Both the position numbers and the translations under genes were made by a program. DNA of 64,000 nt from Acanthochlamys bracteata (Eukaryota > Streptophyta > Magnoliopsida > Pandanales > Velloziaceae): the NCBI GenBank assembly GCA_019914995.1, contig CM034140.1:4092001-4156000 (forward strand), given 5' to 3'. Below, piece after piece: positions 52,744-63,492 of this stretch (the first letter of the stretch is position 1; each line of letters starts with the position of its first letter). The notes beneath the pieces were generated by a model. It did no database searches, had not been told where the DNA came from, and worked only from the letters and a program-made list of their open reading frames with translations.

Positions 52744-52989
52744 CTAAGGCCATATAGAATCAACGGAAATCCTCGACTCCAAGGGGTTTTCTTCCTCGAG
52801 CACTATATCACTGCTGGTTAATATTGTAGAGTTTTTAACAAGAGATTTCTTCAAAATTTCTCCCAGCTTCTCAGCGTCGGCGGTAGATGATGACGCAGGG
52901 AAACAGCGCAAGCCAGCAGAAGTAGCGGTAGCGAGGTTGGCGTGCTCAGGGTGAAAGAGCTCAGATATCAGAAGAACCAGAGAAGCCAT
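52744..52989 (-). CDS. Possible small protein gene, 81 aa, unknown
   Basis: Single open frame starting MASLVLLISELFHPEHANLA, with a short hydrophobic core at residues 4-8 that might be a weak signal or targeting segment, an Ala/Ser-rich middle, an acidic C-terminal part (SSDIVLEEENPLESR) and a final SIWP. A TATATAATATT box sits about 100 bp upstream (complement of about 53,085-53,100), and the ATG is the first in the predicted transcript, which supports a real gene. I recognise no family. Alternatives are a first exon of a longer gene or chance. Confidence 0.4.
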   Translation of the reverse strand: MASLVLLISELFHPEHANLATATSAGLRCFPASSSTADAEKLGEILKKSLVKNSTILTSSDIVLEEENPLESRISVDSIWP

Positions 52990-53099
52990 TAAACTGATCA
53001 GAACTAAAATAATATAGAGATATTGGTTTGCGTTACTGTTCGATGAACGAATTGAAGATGGAGAGATCTTCTAGCTGGTTACTGGGATAATATTATATA

Positions 53100-54300
53100 C
53101 GGTAGATGGCTTCATAAATCGCATGAAATTGTGGGTAAACAGAACTGCGTGAGCCCACGGTTTGGTACTGTTTTTATTTTGTTTTCTTTTGTCCTGGAGT
53201 TTCTAGCTGGAACTTTTCGTGGAAGAAATTTTATAGAAACTGAAAATTTTAAAGAAAGAAAAACAGGTGCTGATACCATGGGCCAAAAGCCCAGCGGTCC
53301 AAATCCGTACAACATCTAATTGGACAAGTTTTATTTCTTTCTAAACAAGCAAAATCGCAAAATAACTAAAATTTTCTGTTACCTGGTAATTGTTTACGCC
53401 ATGAGAATTTAGAAAAGAACTCCCGACTTTTTAAGTTCTCGCACAAGCAGCAGAAGAAATTTGAAAATACTTTGTTTCCCTATTATAAATAGAAATCCCT
53501 TAACTAGAAACAATAAAAACAAAAACAATTCTTTTGCTTTTTTCTTTGCTTTTATATTTCATCTTTTTTTTGTTAGTATAGATAGAGTTGGTTTACCAAG
53601 GAAAACGAAAAGCAAATTTTCTTTTTGCAAGTACTATTTCTTATCCAAATAATCTGTTTCTGTCCAAATAAAAAATTGAAACCTTAAAAAGATATTCTCA
53701 AAGTTAAAAATTTAATCAATTCGAAAATTGAGATATCTTTTCAAATAATAAAATATTTTAATAATAATGACTTATAGTAAAATTTTAGCTAATAGAATAA
53801 TTGAAATAATATATTTTTATGTAAAAATAAGACAAGTATTTTTTTAAAAAGTCACAAAACAAATATTATTTTTTAAAAACCTGTTATTTAAATAATTTTT
53901 AAATGATTCTTTATAGTAACAGAGAAGTGATATCAACTTTAGATTCATTGCTTTAAAATATTAAATAATATTTATCATGAATATTAATATAAAAATTATA
54001 TATTTATGTGTGATTATTATTAACTTATTTAATGAATGAATGAAAATCTGATTTGAGTTTGGAATTATTTGGTCGATAATTTTGGGCTCAGCCAATCTCA
54101 CCCACCACTTCTTTCTGTCTCCCGTCTCAAACGAGCCACACGCTTGGCTATACCTTGTTCACCGTCTTCTTTCTTCTTCTTTCCCAAGCAAACAAAATAA
54201 AATCCCACCAACAAAAATCTCCTCCTCATCTTCTTACTATCATATTCCGATCAAATTATCTTCAACGAAAGAAGAGCAAGAATAAGATATTGCAATATTT
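53100..54300. other. Spacer and FLAP1-like promoter
   Basis: AT-rich; no gene seen in 53,100-54,050. The CT-rich sequence from 54,110 to 54,300 is probably the leader of the downstream gene. Confidence 0.5.
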
Positions 54301-54308
54301 TTTCTGCA

Positions 54309-55490
54309 ATGCACTCCATCTCCTCCTCCGCTGTAACTGCGGCTGCGCCGTCGTTGGCCGGAGTAATTTTCTTCTCTCCCAGAACAACCAAATTCTTCTC
54401 CCGCCCTCTGGCTTTCAATCCACTTCACCCCAAAACACAATCCTTTCCAACACTTTCTCGAAAATTCTTCCGATTTTACCCTCAATCTTCCCTAAAATCT
54501 CCTCCCTTCCCTCAACAGAACTCCATCCAGAACCCTACTACCGGAAGTTCATTTCTGGAAAGAATCAAATCTTTGGGCCGACCCGTTCTTACTGCCGTGC
54601 TGTTAGGAATACTCTTGGCTTCTGACCCGTTCCCAGTGCTAGCGGCTTCCGGTGGTAGAATGGGCGGGCGTTCTTTCTCTTCATCGTCATCGTCGCCGTC
54701 GATTTCGAGGAGCTACTCGGCTTCGTCTGGATCGAGTTTCTCGTACTCGGTGCCGTATTATGCTCCGAGCCCTTTCAACGGAGGCGCAGGGTTTTATGTT
54801 GGCCCTGCGGTTGGTGTCGGCATGGGGGCGGGCTCAGGGTTCTTTTTGTTGATGATGGGTTTCACTGCGGTTATACTGTTATCAGGATTCTTGTCTGACC
54901 GGACTGATGACGGAAGCGTATTGACTGCGGTGCAGAAGACGAGCGTGATTAAGTTGCAGGTTGGATTGTTGGGAATTGCGAGATCATTCCAAAAGGATCT
55001 TGATAAGATTGCTGAGACTGCTGATACGTCTAGGTCGGAAGGGTTGAATTATGTGCTCACGGAGACTGCTTTGGCATTGCTCAGGCATCCTGATTGCTGT
55101 ATCTCTGCATATTCGTCTGTGGATGTGAAACGGAGTGTTGAGGATGGAGAGAAGCGGTTTAATCAGCTGTCGATTGAAGAAAGGGGTAAATTTGATGAAG
55201 AGACGCTTGTCAATGTGAACAACATCAAGAAACAAAGACTGGTTAGCCAGAGATTAGGTGGATTCAGCAATGAGTACATTGTTGTAACAATTCTGGTGGC
55301 CGCTGAGGGTGTTCACAAGCTACCACTCATCAACAATAGTTCAGACTTGAAGGACGCGTTGCAGAAGTTGGGCTCTTTGCCATCTAGCAAAACTCTCGCT
55401 GTTGAGGTGCTCTGGACACCGCAAAATGAAAATGACACACTTTCAGAAAGAGAGCTGCTCGAGGATTATCCACTTTTGAGGCCATTGTAA
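54309..55490 (+). CDS. FLAP1: FLAP1-like chloroplast membrane protein (DUF1517)
   Basis: Intron-less frame of 393 codons. Seen: a Ser/Pro/Phe-rich chloroplast transit peptide (about residues 1-75); a hydrophobic segment LTAVLLGILLASDPFPVLAA (about 95-114) with a thylakoid-transfer-like AxA end; GGRMGGRSFSSSSSSPSISR, the Gly/Ser-rich DUF1517 signature; a second membrane span GFFLLMMGFTAVILLSGFLS; then the soluble conserved part (KTSVIKLQVGLLGIARSFQK, YIVVTILVAAEGVHKLP, VEVLWTPQNENDTLSERELL, DYPLLRPL at the C-terminus). Arabidopsis FLAP1 (At1g54520) has this plan and tunes non-photochemical quenching under fluctuating light; that role is known from Arabidopsis, not shown here. The first in-frame ATG opens the transit peptide. 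Confidence 0.85.
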   Translation: MHSISSSAVTAAAPSLAGVIFFSPRTTKFFSRPLAFNPLHPKTQSFPTLSRKFFRFYPQSSLKSPPFPQQNSIQNPTTGSSFLERIKSLGRPVLTAVLLGILLASDPFPVLAASGGRMGGRSFSSSSSSPSISRSYSASSGSSFSYSVPYYAPSPFNGGAGFYVGPAVGVGMGAGSGFFLLMMGFTAVILLSGFLSDRTDDGSVLTAVQKTSVIKLQVGLLGIARSFQKDLDKIAETADTSRSEGLNYVLTETALALLRHPDCCISAYSSVDVKRSVEDGEKRFNQLSIEERGKFDEETLVNVNNIKKQRLVSQRLGGFSNEYIVVTILVAAEGVHKLPLINNSSDLKDALQKLGSLPSSKTLAVEVLWTPQNENDTLSERELLEDYPLLRPL

Positions 55491-58364
55491 GATGAATTTC
55501 ATGTTCTTGTGTATACTTTTGAGTCAATAAAACAATTGTTAGCTAGGTGGCCCATTTATATTTTCTTGAAGTATGTGAAACTGAGCTCAAACTTGATATA
55601 TAAAGGCATTGATCTTGTCTTTTCATTTATAGAATCCTTAAAGACGCCAATGGAATTGTAAGTAAAGAAAAATCCCCCTCTTCTGCTCTTGAGTGTTGGC
55701 TGTAGTTGCAATTTGAGTTTTGGAAGTTGTATGTTTATCTTGTACGAAAACGAGAGTATTTTTTTGCTACTGCTGCACCAGACCTGTGGCCCAGATATTT
55801 GGTTAACTAAATACTTATGCTTGTATCTCTATGGCATCTGATGTGTTGTTGGTATAAGAAGAGCTAATTTCTTAGCAATGCAGATGCATTAGGAATTCAC
55901 TATCATTGGCATTTAGTTTTACACTCGTTCAAATTAGCTTGTTGCTCTAGGGATGCTTTTGGATTTTGAAGTTTGCATCACATGCATAATTTTTTGTGTT
56001 GAATTTCAAACATCTTGTAGCTGAGAAAATTTATCAAGTTCTCATAAAAATTGTAACTTTTTCAATTATGCCATTGAATGTTTACATCCTTTCTTTTAGA
56101 TGCCAATTGTTTTAGGTTTCAAATTCTTGTGGATGGGCACAAAGTCAGTTTTTTGTGTGCAGTTGTTTCTTTAAGTAATGTTTTGTACTTTAAGAACCCT
56201 TAATTTTCTTTGCCTATTCCCAAAGGTTTATAAAGGGCTGTAGTTGATACTCAAAAATCACTATGCTTTCCTGTAAAGGGCAGAGCATGTTCTGTTTTGT
56301 TTGAAGAATGTTATTCTAAATTCATGCTAGATGGATTCAGGATAAATGGAGTTCCTAACCTGTGTTGTAGGAAGATTGCAAATTTAATATGCCGACAATG
56401 TAAATTTTCAATCCATCTGGTTAGTTCCCTGAGGCTCATATAAGTCAAGCGTATGTTATTCAAAATTCATGTTGTCTGGGTATATTATGAAAATGTTTTT
56501 CTACATATACATAATTTTGAGCAATGCAATATCAAAAAAACAAAACAAAGGGAAGTACTATATTCTCTGTTTTCATTTGGGTTTAGAGCTGTCACTTCAG
56601 GCTTGCACAGGACTAGAGTAGCATAACGGTTTTAACTTTTGACATACCTGTATATCTTCAAGACATGGAAATTACATGAGCAGAACAATATTTTCTTGCC
56701 TTTTTTTCTGTACAAGGAGTCCTGGAGCCAAAGCCTAAACAGGCATTTAGTCTGCAAATGCTTCTGAACTTTTTCATGTAACTAATGCGCATTTCAGAAA
56801 TAGTATTTGATAGCAACAACCATAAAACTACAGCATTCATGGTTTAACTAGTTACAAATGTTAAAACAACTAAATGCCACCAGCAAATTGTAACTAATTA
56901 CATCAACTTTATACTTACAGCAGAACTGATTAATCAACTACCTGAATGCATAACTTAAATTAACTTCATCATATAAAAGGACAAACAGTAATCATCTACT
57001 TGTACAAATCCCTCAGCAGGGTACTTTCGTCATCTGTCTTAGGTGCTTTGGCAAAGCCTTCGTCCCTTCAGGCTATACTTATTCTCCTACTATAGAGAGC
57101 ATAACAAGTAGCAGCATTAGAGAGATGGTCCACTCCAGTATCCCTTATTGAGCCACACGACAGATGTCATTTGCAGTGAAGCACCTAGATAGGTTCTTCT
57201 CTGATCCACATACTCATGCGGACTCGTGAGCGCGGAGCATAGAAGCTGCTCTAGAGATGAACCGTTCAATGCTCCATTAAGTTTCAAATATCTAGTATTG
57301 CACCGTGCTGTAAGAGATGTTCTCATCAAGGGCATTAAGAATGAAATAGACCTAAAACCAAACACTTAATGATTTACATGTGCAGAAATCTTTGCAATAA
57401 CTTCATTTTGCGGTTCTGCTGAATAAATACAAACAAAGTCTGTCAAACAGACGTAAGTGTACCATAAACAAAGTCTAGAAGTTGCTATGAATAAAGAAAA
57501 AATAGCTCTCAGCAGTAGCAAGATTCATCAACCATGCATTTCAGGCAAATGAAATATAGTTTAAATTCATACTCCGCAGAACTGGATCATAAGATGGCAA
57601 TTGTTAAAGAAAAAAAGGAAATAGTCAAATTCAGTTGCAATATGTGAAGGCCAGCTAATTCCACATATCAAAAGAGAATGGCAGTGATTAAACAAACTTC
57701 TTAGTTCATTTGGAATGTAAGCTTGGCCATATATTGATAACAATAGCAATTATGGAAGAAAAAGTGACTTTCAGTATGATACCTTTACCACACAAAACAA
57801 GGAATTAAGGTTGTCACTAGTAACTCCACAGCTACAAATTAGTCGTACACATTTCCAAACATTAGCAGCATTAGCTATCAGCTACAGACTTTATTATTCA
57901 AAGAGACATGGATGTTTTTCGTTCTTGTATTTACCTTTCAGTCTAGGTTATGATACCAAAATTTTTCTATGATTTTATATTTTCATGAATGACCTATATA
58001 AGGTGCACCTTGCTTAAGCCTTACTTTTACGTTGACCTCGTATGCTCATTACAGGTAGGCCTTTGCAATCAAATATGAAAAAAGAGAGACCAGTAGCAGA
58101 AGCTTGTAACTCAGAAATTAAAAAGCCATCATACTGTCTCCAGCAATAGTAGTGTCCATAAACTATATAATTTTGCCCTTATATGTAAACCAATTTTGAT
58201 TCATTGGTTACTCAAATTATCACAGAAGTTCATCAAAGAAATGCAGAAAAGCCCTCTTTATTGCCCATTGAGTTAACTTACACCTACACAAGACCTACTT
58301 TACACCAAAATCCACATCCGCAGAAAGGGAAGAGAATCAAAATAGGAAAAGACGCTCACTGTCA
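55491..58364. other. Intergenic region between two plastid-protein genes
   Basis: Starts with the FLAP1-like 3' UTR (AATAAAA at about 55,526). A minus-strand open stretch at 57,117-57,365 is protein-like in places but unrecognised and without a clear promoter. Otherwise nothing seen. The RETICULATA-like 3' UTR occupies the right end. Confidence 0.5.
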
Positions 58365-59399
58365 CTAAGCCTGGCTCCTTGGCTCCTCTGTGCTTTCTGC
58401 TGCAACCGCATTCTCCACCAACCTTACCTTCTCTTCCGCGACCTTCTCACACTCAACTACAGGCTTCTGGGATCCAGTAAGCCTAGCAAGGACAACAAAC
58501 GATACACCACCTAGCACATTGTTTGCACATCTTAACGCGACCACAGATGCTTTAAAAGCTGCAGTAGACAGTACTTTCGCGAGGGCGTACTCTATCCCAT
58601 TTAGAGTCTGGTAACGCAAATTGCTGCTGACACCCATGTGCAATGCCCAGGTGAATGCATTGAGCACAGTGGGCGGGGGCTTGTTAGGTGTTTCAAATGC
58701 TGGGTCCATCTTTTTTCGGGCAGCAATCAATCCATTCGATATTGCAGTTCCAGCTAATCCTGCTACAAAACCAACAGCAGCAAAGACAACACCTTTCGAC
58801 AAAACGGTAGCGACTCGCGCGCCAATTGAATACGATCCTGGTGCAAACATGTTCGATGGAAGGCCAGCGCCTAAAGCGGACGACGAATTGGCTGCTGCAG
58901 CGGTCGGGGCAAGGAGATACATGAGAACAAAGTTAAGAATCGATCCAACAACAAGCGTTGAAAACACGAAATCGAGCTCGTTAAGCCCAAAATTAGGGCG
59001 AGAAGCCATATCTCCAAGAACGCAAGCGCTAACCCCGACTAGCTCTTCCATCAAAACTTTGAAAGGAAATTGCGGATCGGCTTCAACACGCGATCGCCAT
59101 CCATCCAAGAAAAGAGTTAACGGATCGCGACGAGACGGCTTGCCAGAATCTGAATTATCTCCTCTTCCTCCTCCGCCGCCGCCGTCATATCCACCGCCGC
59201 CGTCATATCCACCGCCGCCTTTACCGTTAGTTCCGTTACCGCCGAGGCCATAAGAAGGAAGATCGCGAGCAGAGAAACATGGATGGAGGGGATACCTTAT
59301 ACGAGTTGAAGGATTGAGAGGGAAACGAGGGAGGTTGGTGAGGAAACGAGATCCGTGAGGGAGCCGGAAAGCAGCAGCGGCGTTGACGGTGGCGGCCAT
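58365..59399 (-). CDS. RETICULATA-RELATED protein (DUF3411), chloroplast envelope
   Basis: Intron-less frame of 344 codons. Seen: N-terminal transit peptide (MAATVNAAAAFRLPHGSRF), a Gly-rich linker with a repeated GGGYDG motif, then the DUF3411 region from RRDPLTLFLDGWRSRVEADP through FPFKVLMEELVGVSACVLGD and FGLNELDFVFSTLVVGSILN to NGIEYALAKVLSTAAFKASV and NNVLGGVSFVVLARLTGSQK. Several hydrophobic segments (about residues 150-172, 205-228, 290-315) fit an envelope membrane protein. Most like RER3/RER4-type Arabidopsis proteins, loss of which changes mesophyll development and gives reticulate leaves; that role is from the family. The start is the first ATG, with a short CT-poor leader. Confidence 0.88.
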   Translation of the reverse strand: MAATVNAAAAFRLPHGSRFLTNLPRFPLNPSTRIRYPLHPCFSARDLPSYGLGGNGTNGKGGGGYDGGGGYDGGGGGGRGDNSDSGKPSRRDPLTLFLDGWRSRVEADPQFPFKVLMEELVGVSACVLGDMASRPNFGLNELDFVFSTLVVGSILNFVLMYLLAPTAAAANSSSALGAGLPSNMFAPGSYSIGARVATVLSKGVVFAAVGFVAGLAGTAISNGLIAARKKMDPAFETPNKPPPTVLNAFTWALHMGVSSNLRYQTLNGIEYALAKVLSTAAFKASVVALRCANNVLGGVSFVVLARLTGSQKPVVECEKVAEEKVRLVENAVAAESTEEPRSQA

Positions 59400-60230
59400 G
59401 GTTGGTGATCGGAGTGGACTATGAGGGCTTCGATAGTGACGTAGCCGGAATTTAAAAAGAAAGACTAGTAGTTAATTACATAAATATACATCTTGGTTCT
59501 TGTTTTTACCTTCGGGTATTAGTGGTTTTGGGTTGTAATTGAAGAGAATATTAAGGGGTACTAGTACTTTGCATAAAAAAACCTTTAAGCTTTAATTACA
59601 AAGAGGTCCCGGTTGTTTGATATTGGCGTTGTTAGATCCCACCTAATAATGCATGCACATATATAATAGCCACCCAACTTAAGACGGTGGAACATAACAT
59701 ATATATTACATAAATATTTTTACATTTAATTTCCTCTCATCACAGAACCTGCATTGATCAAAAGAAGGACAAACTTGACCCTGATTTAACAACTTCTCAT
59801 GTATAAGCTAAAGAACAAAACATTTATGTCCTGCCTAGAGCATTGTAGTTCAATCGGATGCATCAGTTAAAGGCAGTAAAGAAGACGCAAAACGTGCCAC
59901 AAAGTATCACTTTTTTTTTTCCTTTTTTCCAAGTTGCAAATGCAAGGTACAGGTCAGATACACCTATCCTTTTTGCCAACTCTTTATACCATAGATGAAA
60001 AAAAATGTGCATGGTATTTTTATTACGAAAAGTAAAATTTCAATCCAAGACTATTTTAGTCTTACAACCCCCTCAAGAAAGGAGGAGGCACAACCTATAA
60101 TTCTGAATATCAAAAAAACCAAATCATTTCAACATAGAGCCAAGAGAGGATCAAAGTATTACAACACCTTAAAAGCTTCTGCATCAATTATGATATCACC
60201 CGAATAGGACGTGGAAGAAATTCTGTAACA
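59400..60230. other. RETICULATA-like promoter and spacer
   Basis: Promoter sequence of the minus-strand gene, then AT-rich sequence with no recognised gene. A 70-codon frame at 59,995-60,207 is not protein-like. Confidence 0.45.
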
Positions 60231-60234
60231 TCAA

Positions 60235-60420
60235 TTCATCCCAAGACGTGACAGTCGTCTATATTATTTCGAATATTTGGTCAAGTGGAAGGGTCGGCCA
60301 GACAATAAGTCAAGTTGAAAATATGAAGATGACTTATGGACATATTACCATAAGATCTAAAAGTTTCGCTACAGCTCCACACAACCGCGATGAGGACATC
60401 GCGAAATAGGTAAAAAAATA
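60235..60420 (+). mobile_element. Decayed chromovirus (Ty3/gypsy) pol 3' end with chromodomain
   Basis: After one frame choice the sequence reads EYLVKWKGRPDNKSS.KYEDDLW, the diagnostic YLVKWKG..D..A.WE..EDL pattern of a chromovirus chromodomain, followed by a degraded tail. Stops and frame changes interrupt it. Confidence 0.75.
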
Positions 60421-60567
60421 TCACAGTATGATTATTTTGGCTTTTCTTCTCATCCAAATTACTTTGGTAAAATACTTTTTACTTAAATAAAATACCTTAT
60501 ACATAAGCTAAAGACTAGAGTACGGTAGAATACTCTAGGTATAAGATAGTCGGCAAAAATCTAATAT

Positions 60568-60955
60568 TGTTAGAGAATAATCTAAAAAGGTGGAAAATTT
60601 TATAAGAAAAATTATGTAAGAACTTTTCGAAATGTATTTTCCACCGTGAGATCAAGCAATCTCCACCGTCTATTGAGAAAGTGGATGAGCTATAAATAGG
60701 AAGGCAAAACTCCCATTTGGAGCATGAAGCAAATCAAATAAGAATTGTATTCAAATAAAGTAATACAAAGCTTTATTGACGAAAGCTCTCTCGAAGTGTT
60801 TTCTTTACTTTCCCTCTTCCCCCGAAGACTATTCAAGTTTTTTTAGCTATTTTTGATAGCTTATTTGATTAAAAACTGACTTAACTACAAAAGAGTACGA
60901 CTAAATGCCGCACGGATTAAGGTGAAACTCTAAGCCCGTGAGAAATGATATCATG
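60568..60955 (+). repeat. LTR-like sequence following the chromodomain
   Basis: From about TGTTAGAGAATAATC to beyond GCCGCACGGATTAAGGTGAA. Contains a core promoter GCTATAAATAGGAAGGC (about 60,689) and an AATAAAGTAATAC polyadenylation-like signal (about 60,756), the usual LTR order. The borders are approximate; no second LTR was found. Confidence 0.6.
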
Positions 60956-61001
60956 GAAAAAGAAAAACGAAAAATAGATATAAAAGTAGTATGCAATTTA
61001 A

Positions 61002-61238
61002 AACATTTGGCTAAGCTTTTTTAAAAAATAACTTTTTAATTTATATTTTTATAAATATTTAAAAATTTTATTTAAAAATTTATAATGTATAAAAAAATTT
61101 TAAGTAATACAATTTTTTTATTACGTATTTTTTTTAATAAAAAAATATAGCTCATTTTTTAAATAAATAAAAATATTTTTCGTTTTAAAAAAATTATATT
61201 TCAAAAGAACTTTCAAATGCGTATTCTATTTTAGAAAA
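61002..61238 (-). repeat. MITE-like repeat, family A
   Basis: Reverse-orientation copy: left end ACATTTGGCTAAGCTTTTTT, core ACAATTTTTTTATTACGTAT, right end AACTTTCAAATGCGTATTC. Confidence 0.6.
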
Positions 61239-61239
61239 G

Positions 61240-63480
61240 CTTTATTTCAAGTCCTGCGATCAACACCCTTACTGAAAAAGTGCATAGATTATCAGTACAG
61301 TAGCACCATCAGTTTATTTCATGAACAGCAAGAACAAATAATACTCTGTGAAACAATTCCCGCTCCTAGATTACATTTCAGAGCTTCACTAAGTACTACA
61401 GGTTCATGCCACCAAACTAAATGTACTACTACAGGTTCAAAACCTTTTCAAAACCTGTTCGGTCTTGACGTATATCAATCAAGCCAGTAGGGACCTCAAC
61501 ATGAAACCAACCAATGCCAATTTGTAGAGAGACTTTTGAGCTTCAGCTAGCTCGGAAACTTGATTTATGGTAAATTACAATTGAATTAGTTAAGTTTAAC
61601 AACAAGAACAACTGACCTTCAAACACATTATACATATACGACAGAATATAAAACAAAACATTCTTAATCTCATGTGCAGCAACGCCTACATTCAAGTCAA
61701 TAACCATTAAGTTAATACAGCACGATTTAACTGGCAATTAGGATGGATGAATTCCCTTCAAGAATGTACCTATGGAAAATGTTCATTTAGCATTAATGCT
61801 CATTTTATAGTGACATGTTCCATAAGGCTCCACTATGATACAAATATAAAAATCAAATTTACTGTTGCCATCAAGTAGGTAGTTGTCACTACAAATGCAA
61901 ATTAACAACCACAGTGACCGAAGTCAATTATAACAAAATATACTTGGCAAAATTGCCAAAAAACTTACAAAAGGAACAACTTGATATGATGCAAGAACTA
62001 CCATCTTGTTTACATATGGTCATGTAAGCCATCTTTACACACACACCGATACATAAGAGAATCAGTACACAAGTATACCCAACCTGCACACATCTGCAGT
62101 ATATTCAACAGAGTAAGTTGAGAAGTTCAATCATGAATTCAGTCATCTGAATACCAAACCAGATGGGTGGAGCTAATGATCCGGTGCCTATATAATGGTT
62201 AAGGTGATGAAATCTCAAAATGCCATCCTATCCTTTTGGATTGGTGTTGTTAAAGAGGACTTCTTCCATCAATTATAAATATACAGCTAAACCTTACAAG
62301 AGATTCTTCAATCAATTATAAATATACAGCTAAACCTTACAAGAGATTCTACGCTACCTGGATGATTTTAAATTCTTTTGAACTTCACACAACCCTCCTT
62401 CCAAAACATTGAAACAGGACAACAATAAAGAAACCTATCAATGGCACTTGGGACCCAGAAGATATAAGTTATTATTCATTCTTGACTCTTGGGTTCAGAG
62501 AGACACTACCATAAATCAAGAACAGAGGTGATGCTCATGGTGTATATACCTACATCTTTAGAGTAGTAAAGCATCCAATGGCATGCACGCCAGAACACTA
62601 AGCATCTTAAGATGTGGAATCAATAAGCTGAACAAGCCCGCATGTTTGTTACGCAAAGCAACTTCAAGTATACAATAGCAACCAAATATACTCTAAAAAT
62701 GATGACAATTTCTAGATTCATCAAGTCATTAGTTATAGGGAGTATGCTAGTCGAGTTTTGAAAGTATAAGCATAGAATCAGTACATAAATTTTGAGTCAT
62801 CAACATAGGTAACTAAAATCACAAAGCATAGAGATAACAAAACAGCTTAAAAAGCATCACCTCTGTTCAAAAGTGAACCACCAAGCACAAGGATCATAGT
62901 TGCATTCTTGTGAATATAACAAGTATTTAAACAAACAATCATACTTTATCAATTAAAGAAAGACATATAGGGTTGACTCCCTTAGTTTTCAGCTATCTAG
63001 TTTTGGGGTATGAAATCTTGGAATCCTGGCCAATTTGTAGAAATGATAATGGCAAGCAAGAGATTTATTGAGATCATAGTGAGACATGGACAATTTGTTA
63101 ACAGAGTGATCAACACAATGTCAGTCACAACAAAATATGAATCTATCATATATGTCAAAGGTATGACACAATAACACTTACTACAATAAAAATCATAGCC
63201 ACTTGTTCATTAGCATACAGCTTTTTAGCTAGTGAGGTAATTAGAGAGATGTACAACCAAGACAAGTCTTAGAAAAAACAAAACGCATATGTTAACGAGG
63301 ATCCAACAACACACAACAAATTTCCATATTCCTAGATAAGATTGATATGCATAAAAGCTACACCCGTAGAATTGCTAATTGCGACAAAATGTTCAAAGTA
63401 TAAGCCGACTAGCACAAATTGGAGCAGTAAACCCATTTATAGATAACTCAGAGGACAAGAAAAGATATGTCTCACATTCA
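61240..63480. other. Spacer or 3' region of the right-edge gene
   Basis: No open reading frame of interest. Low-GC sequence with a 43-bp tandem duplication at 62,268-62,350. It may include untranslated exons of the gene at 63,493 or only spacer. Confidence 0.4.
62268..62350. repeat. 43-bp tandem duplication
   Basis: ATCAATTATAAATATACAGC and the following bases are repeated with a 43-bp period at 62,268 and 62,311; the copies are identical over at least 40 bp. Confidence 0.9.
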
Positions 63481-63492
63481 ACTACTACTCAC

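Noticed and set aside
58621-59253. 210-codon plus-strand frame over the RETICULATA-like gene
   Set aside because: The minus-strand 344-codon frame has DUF3411 motifs. The plus-strand frame is a Pro-rich shadow of its Gly-rich linker.
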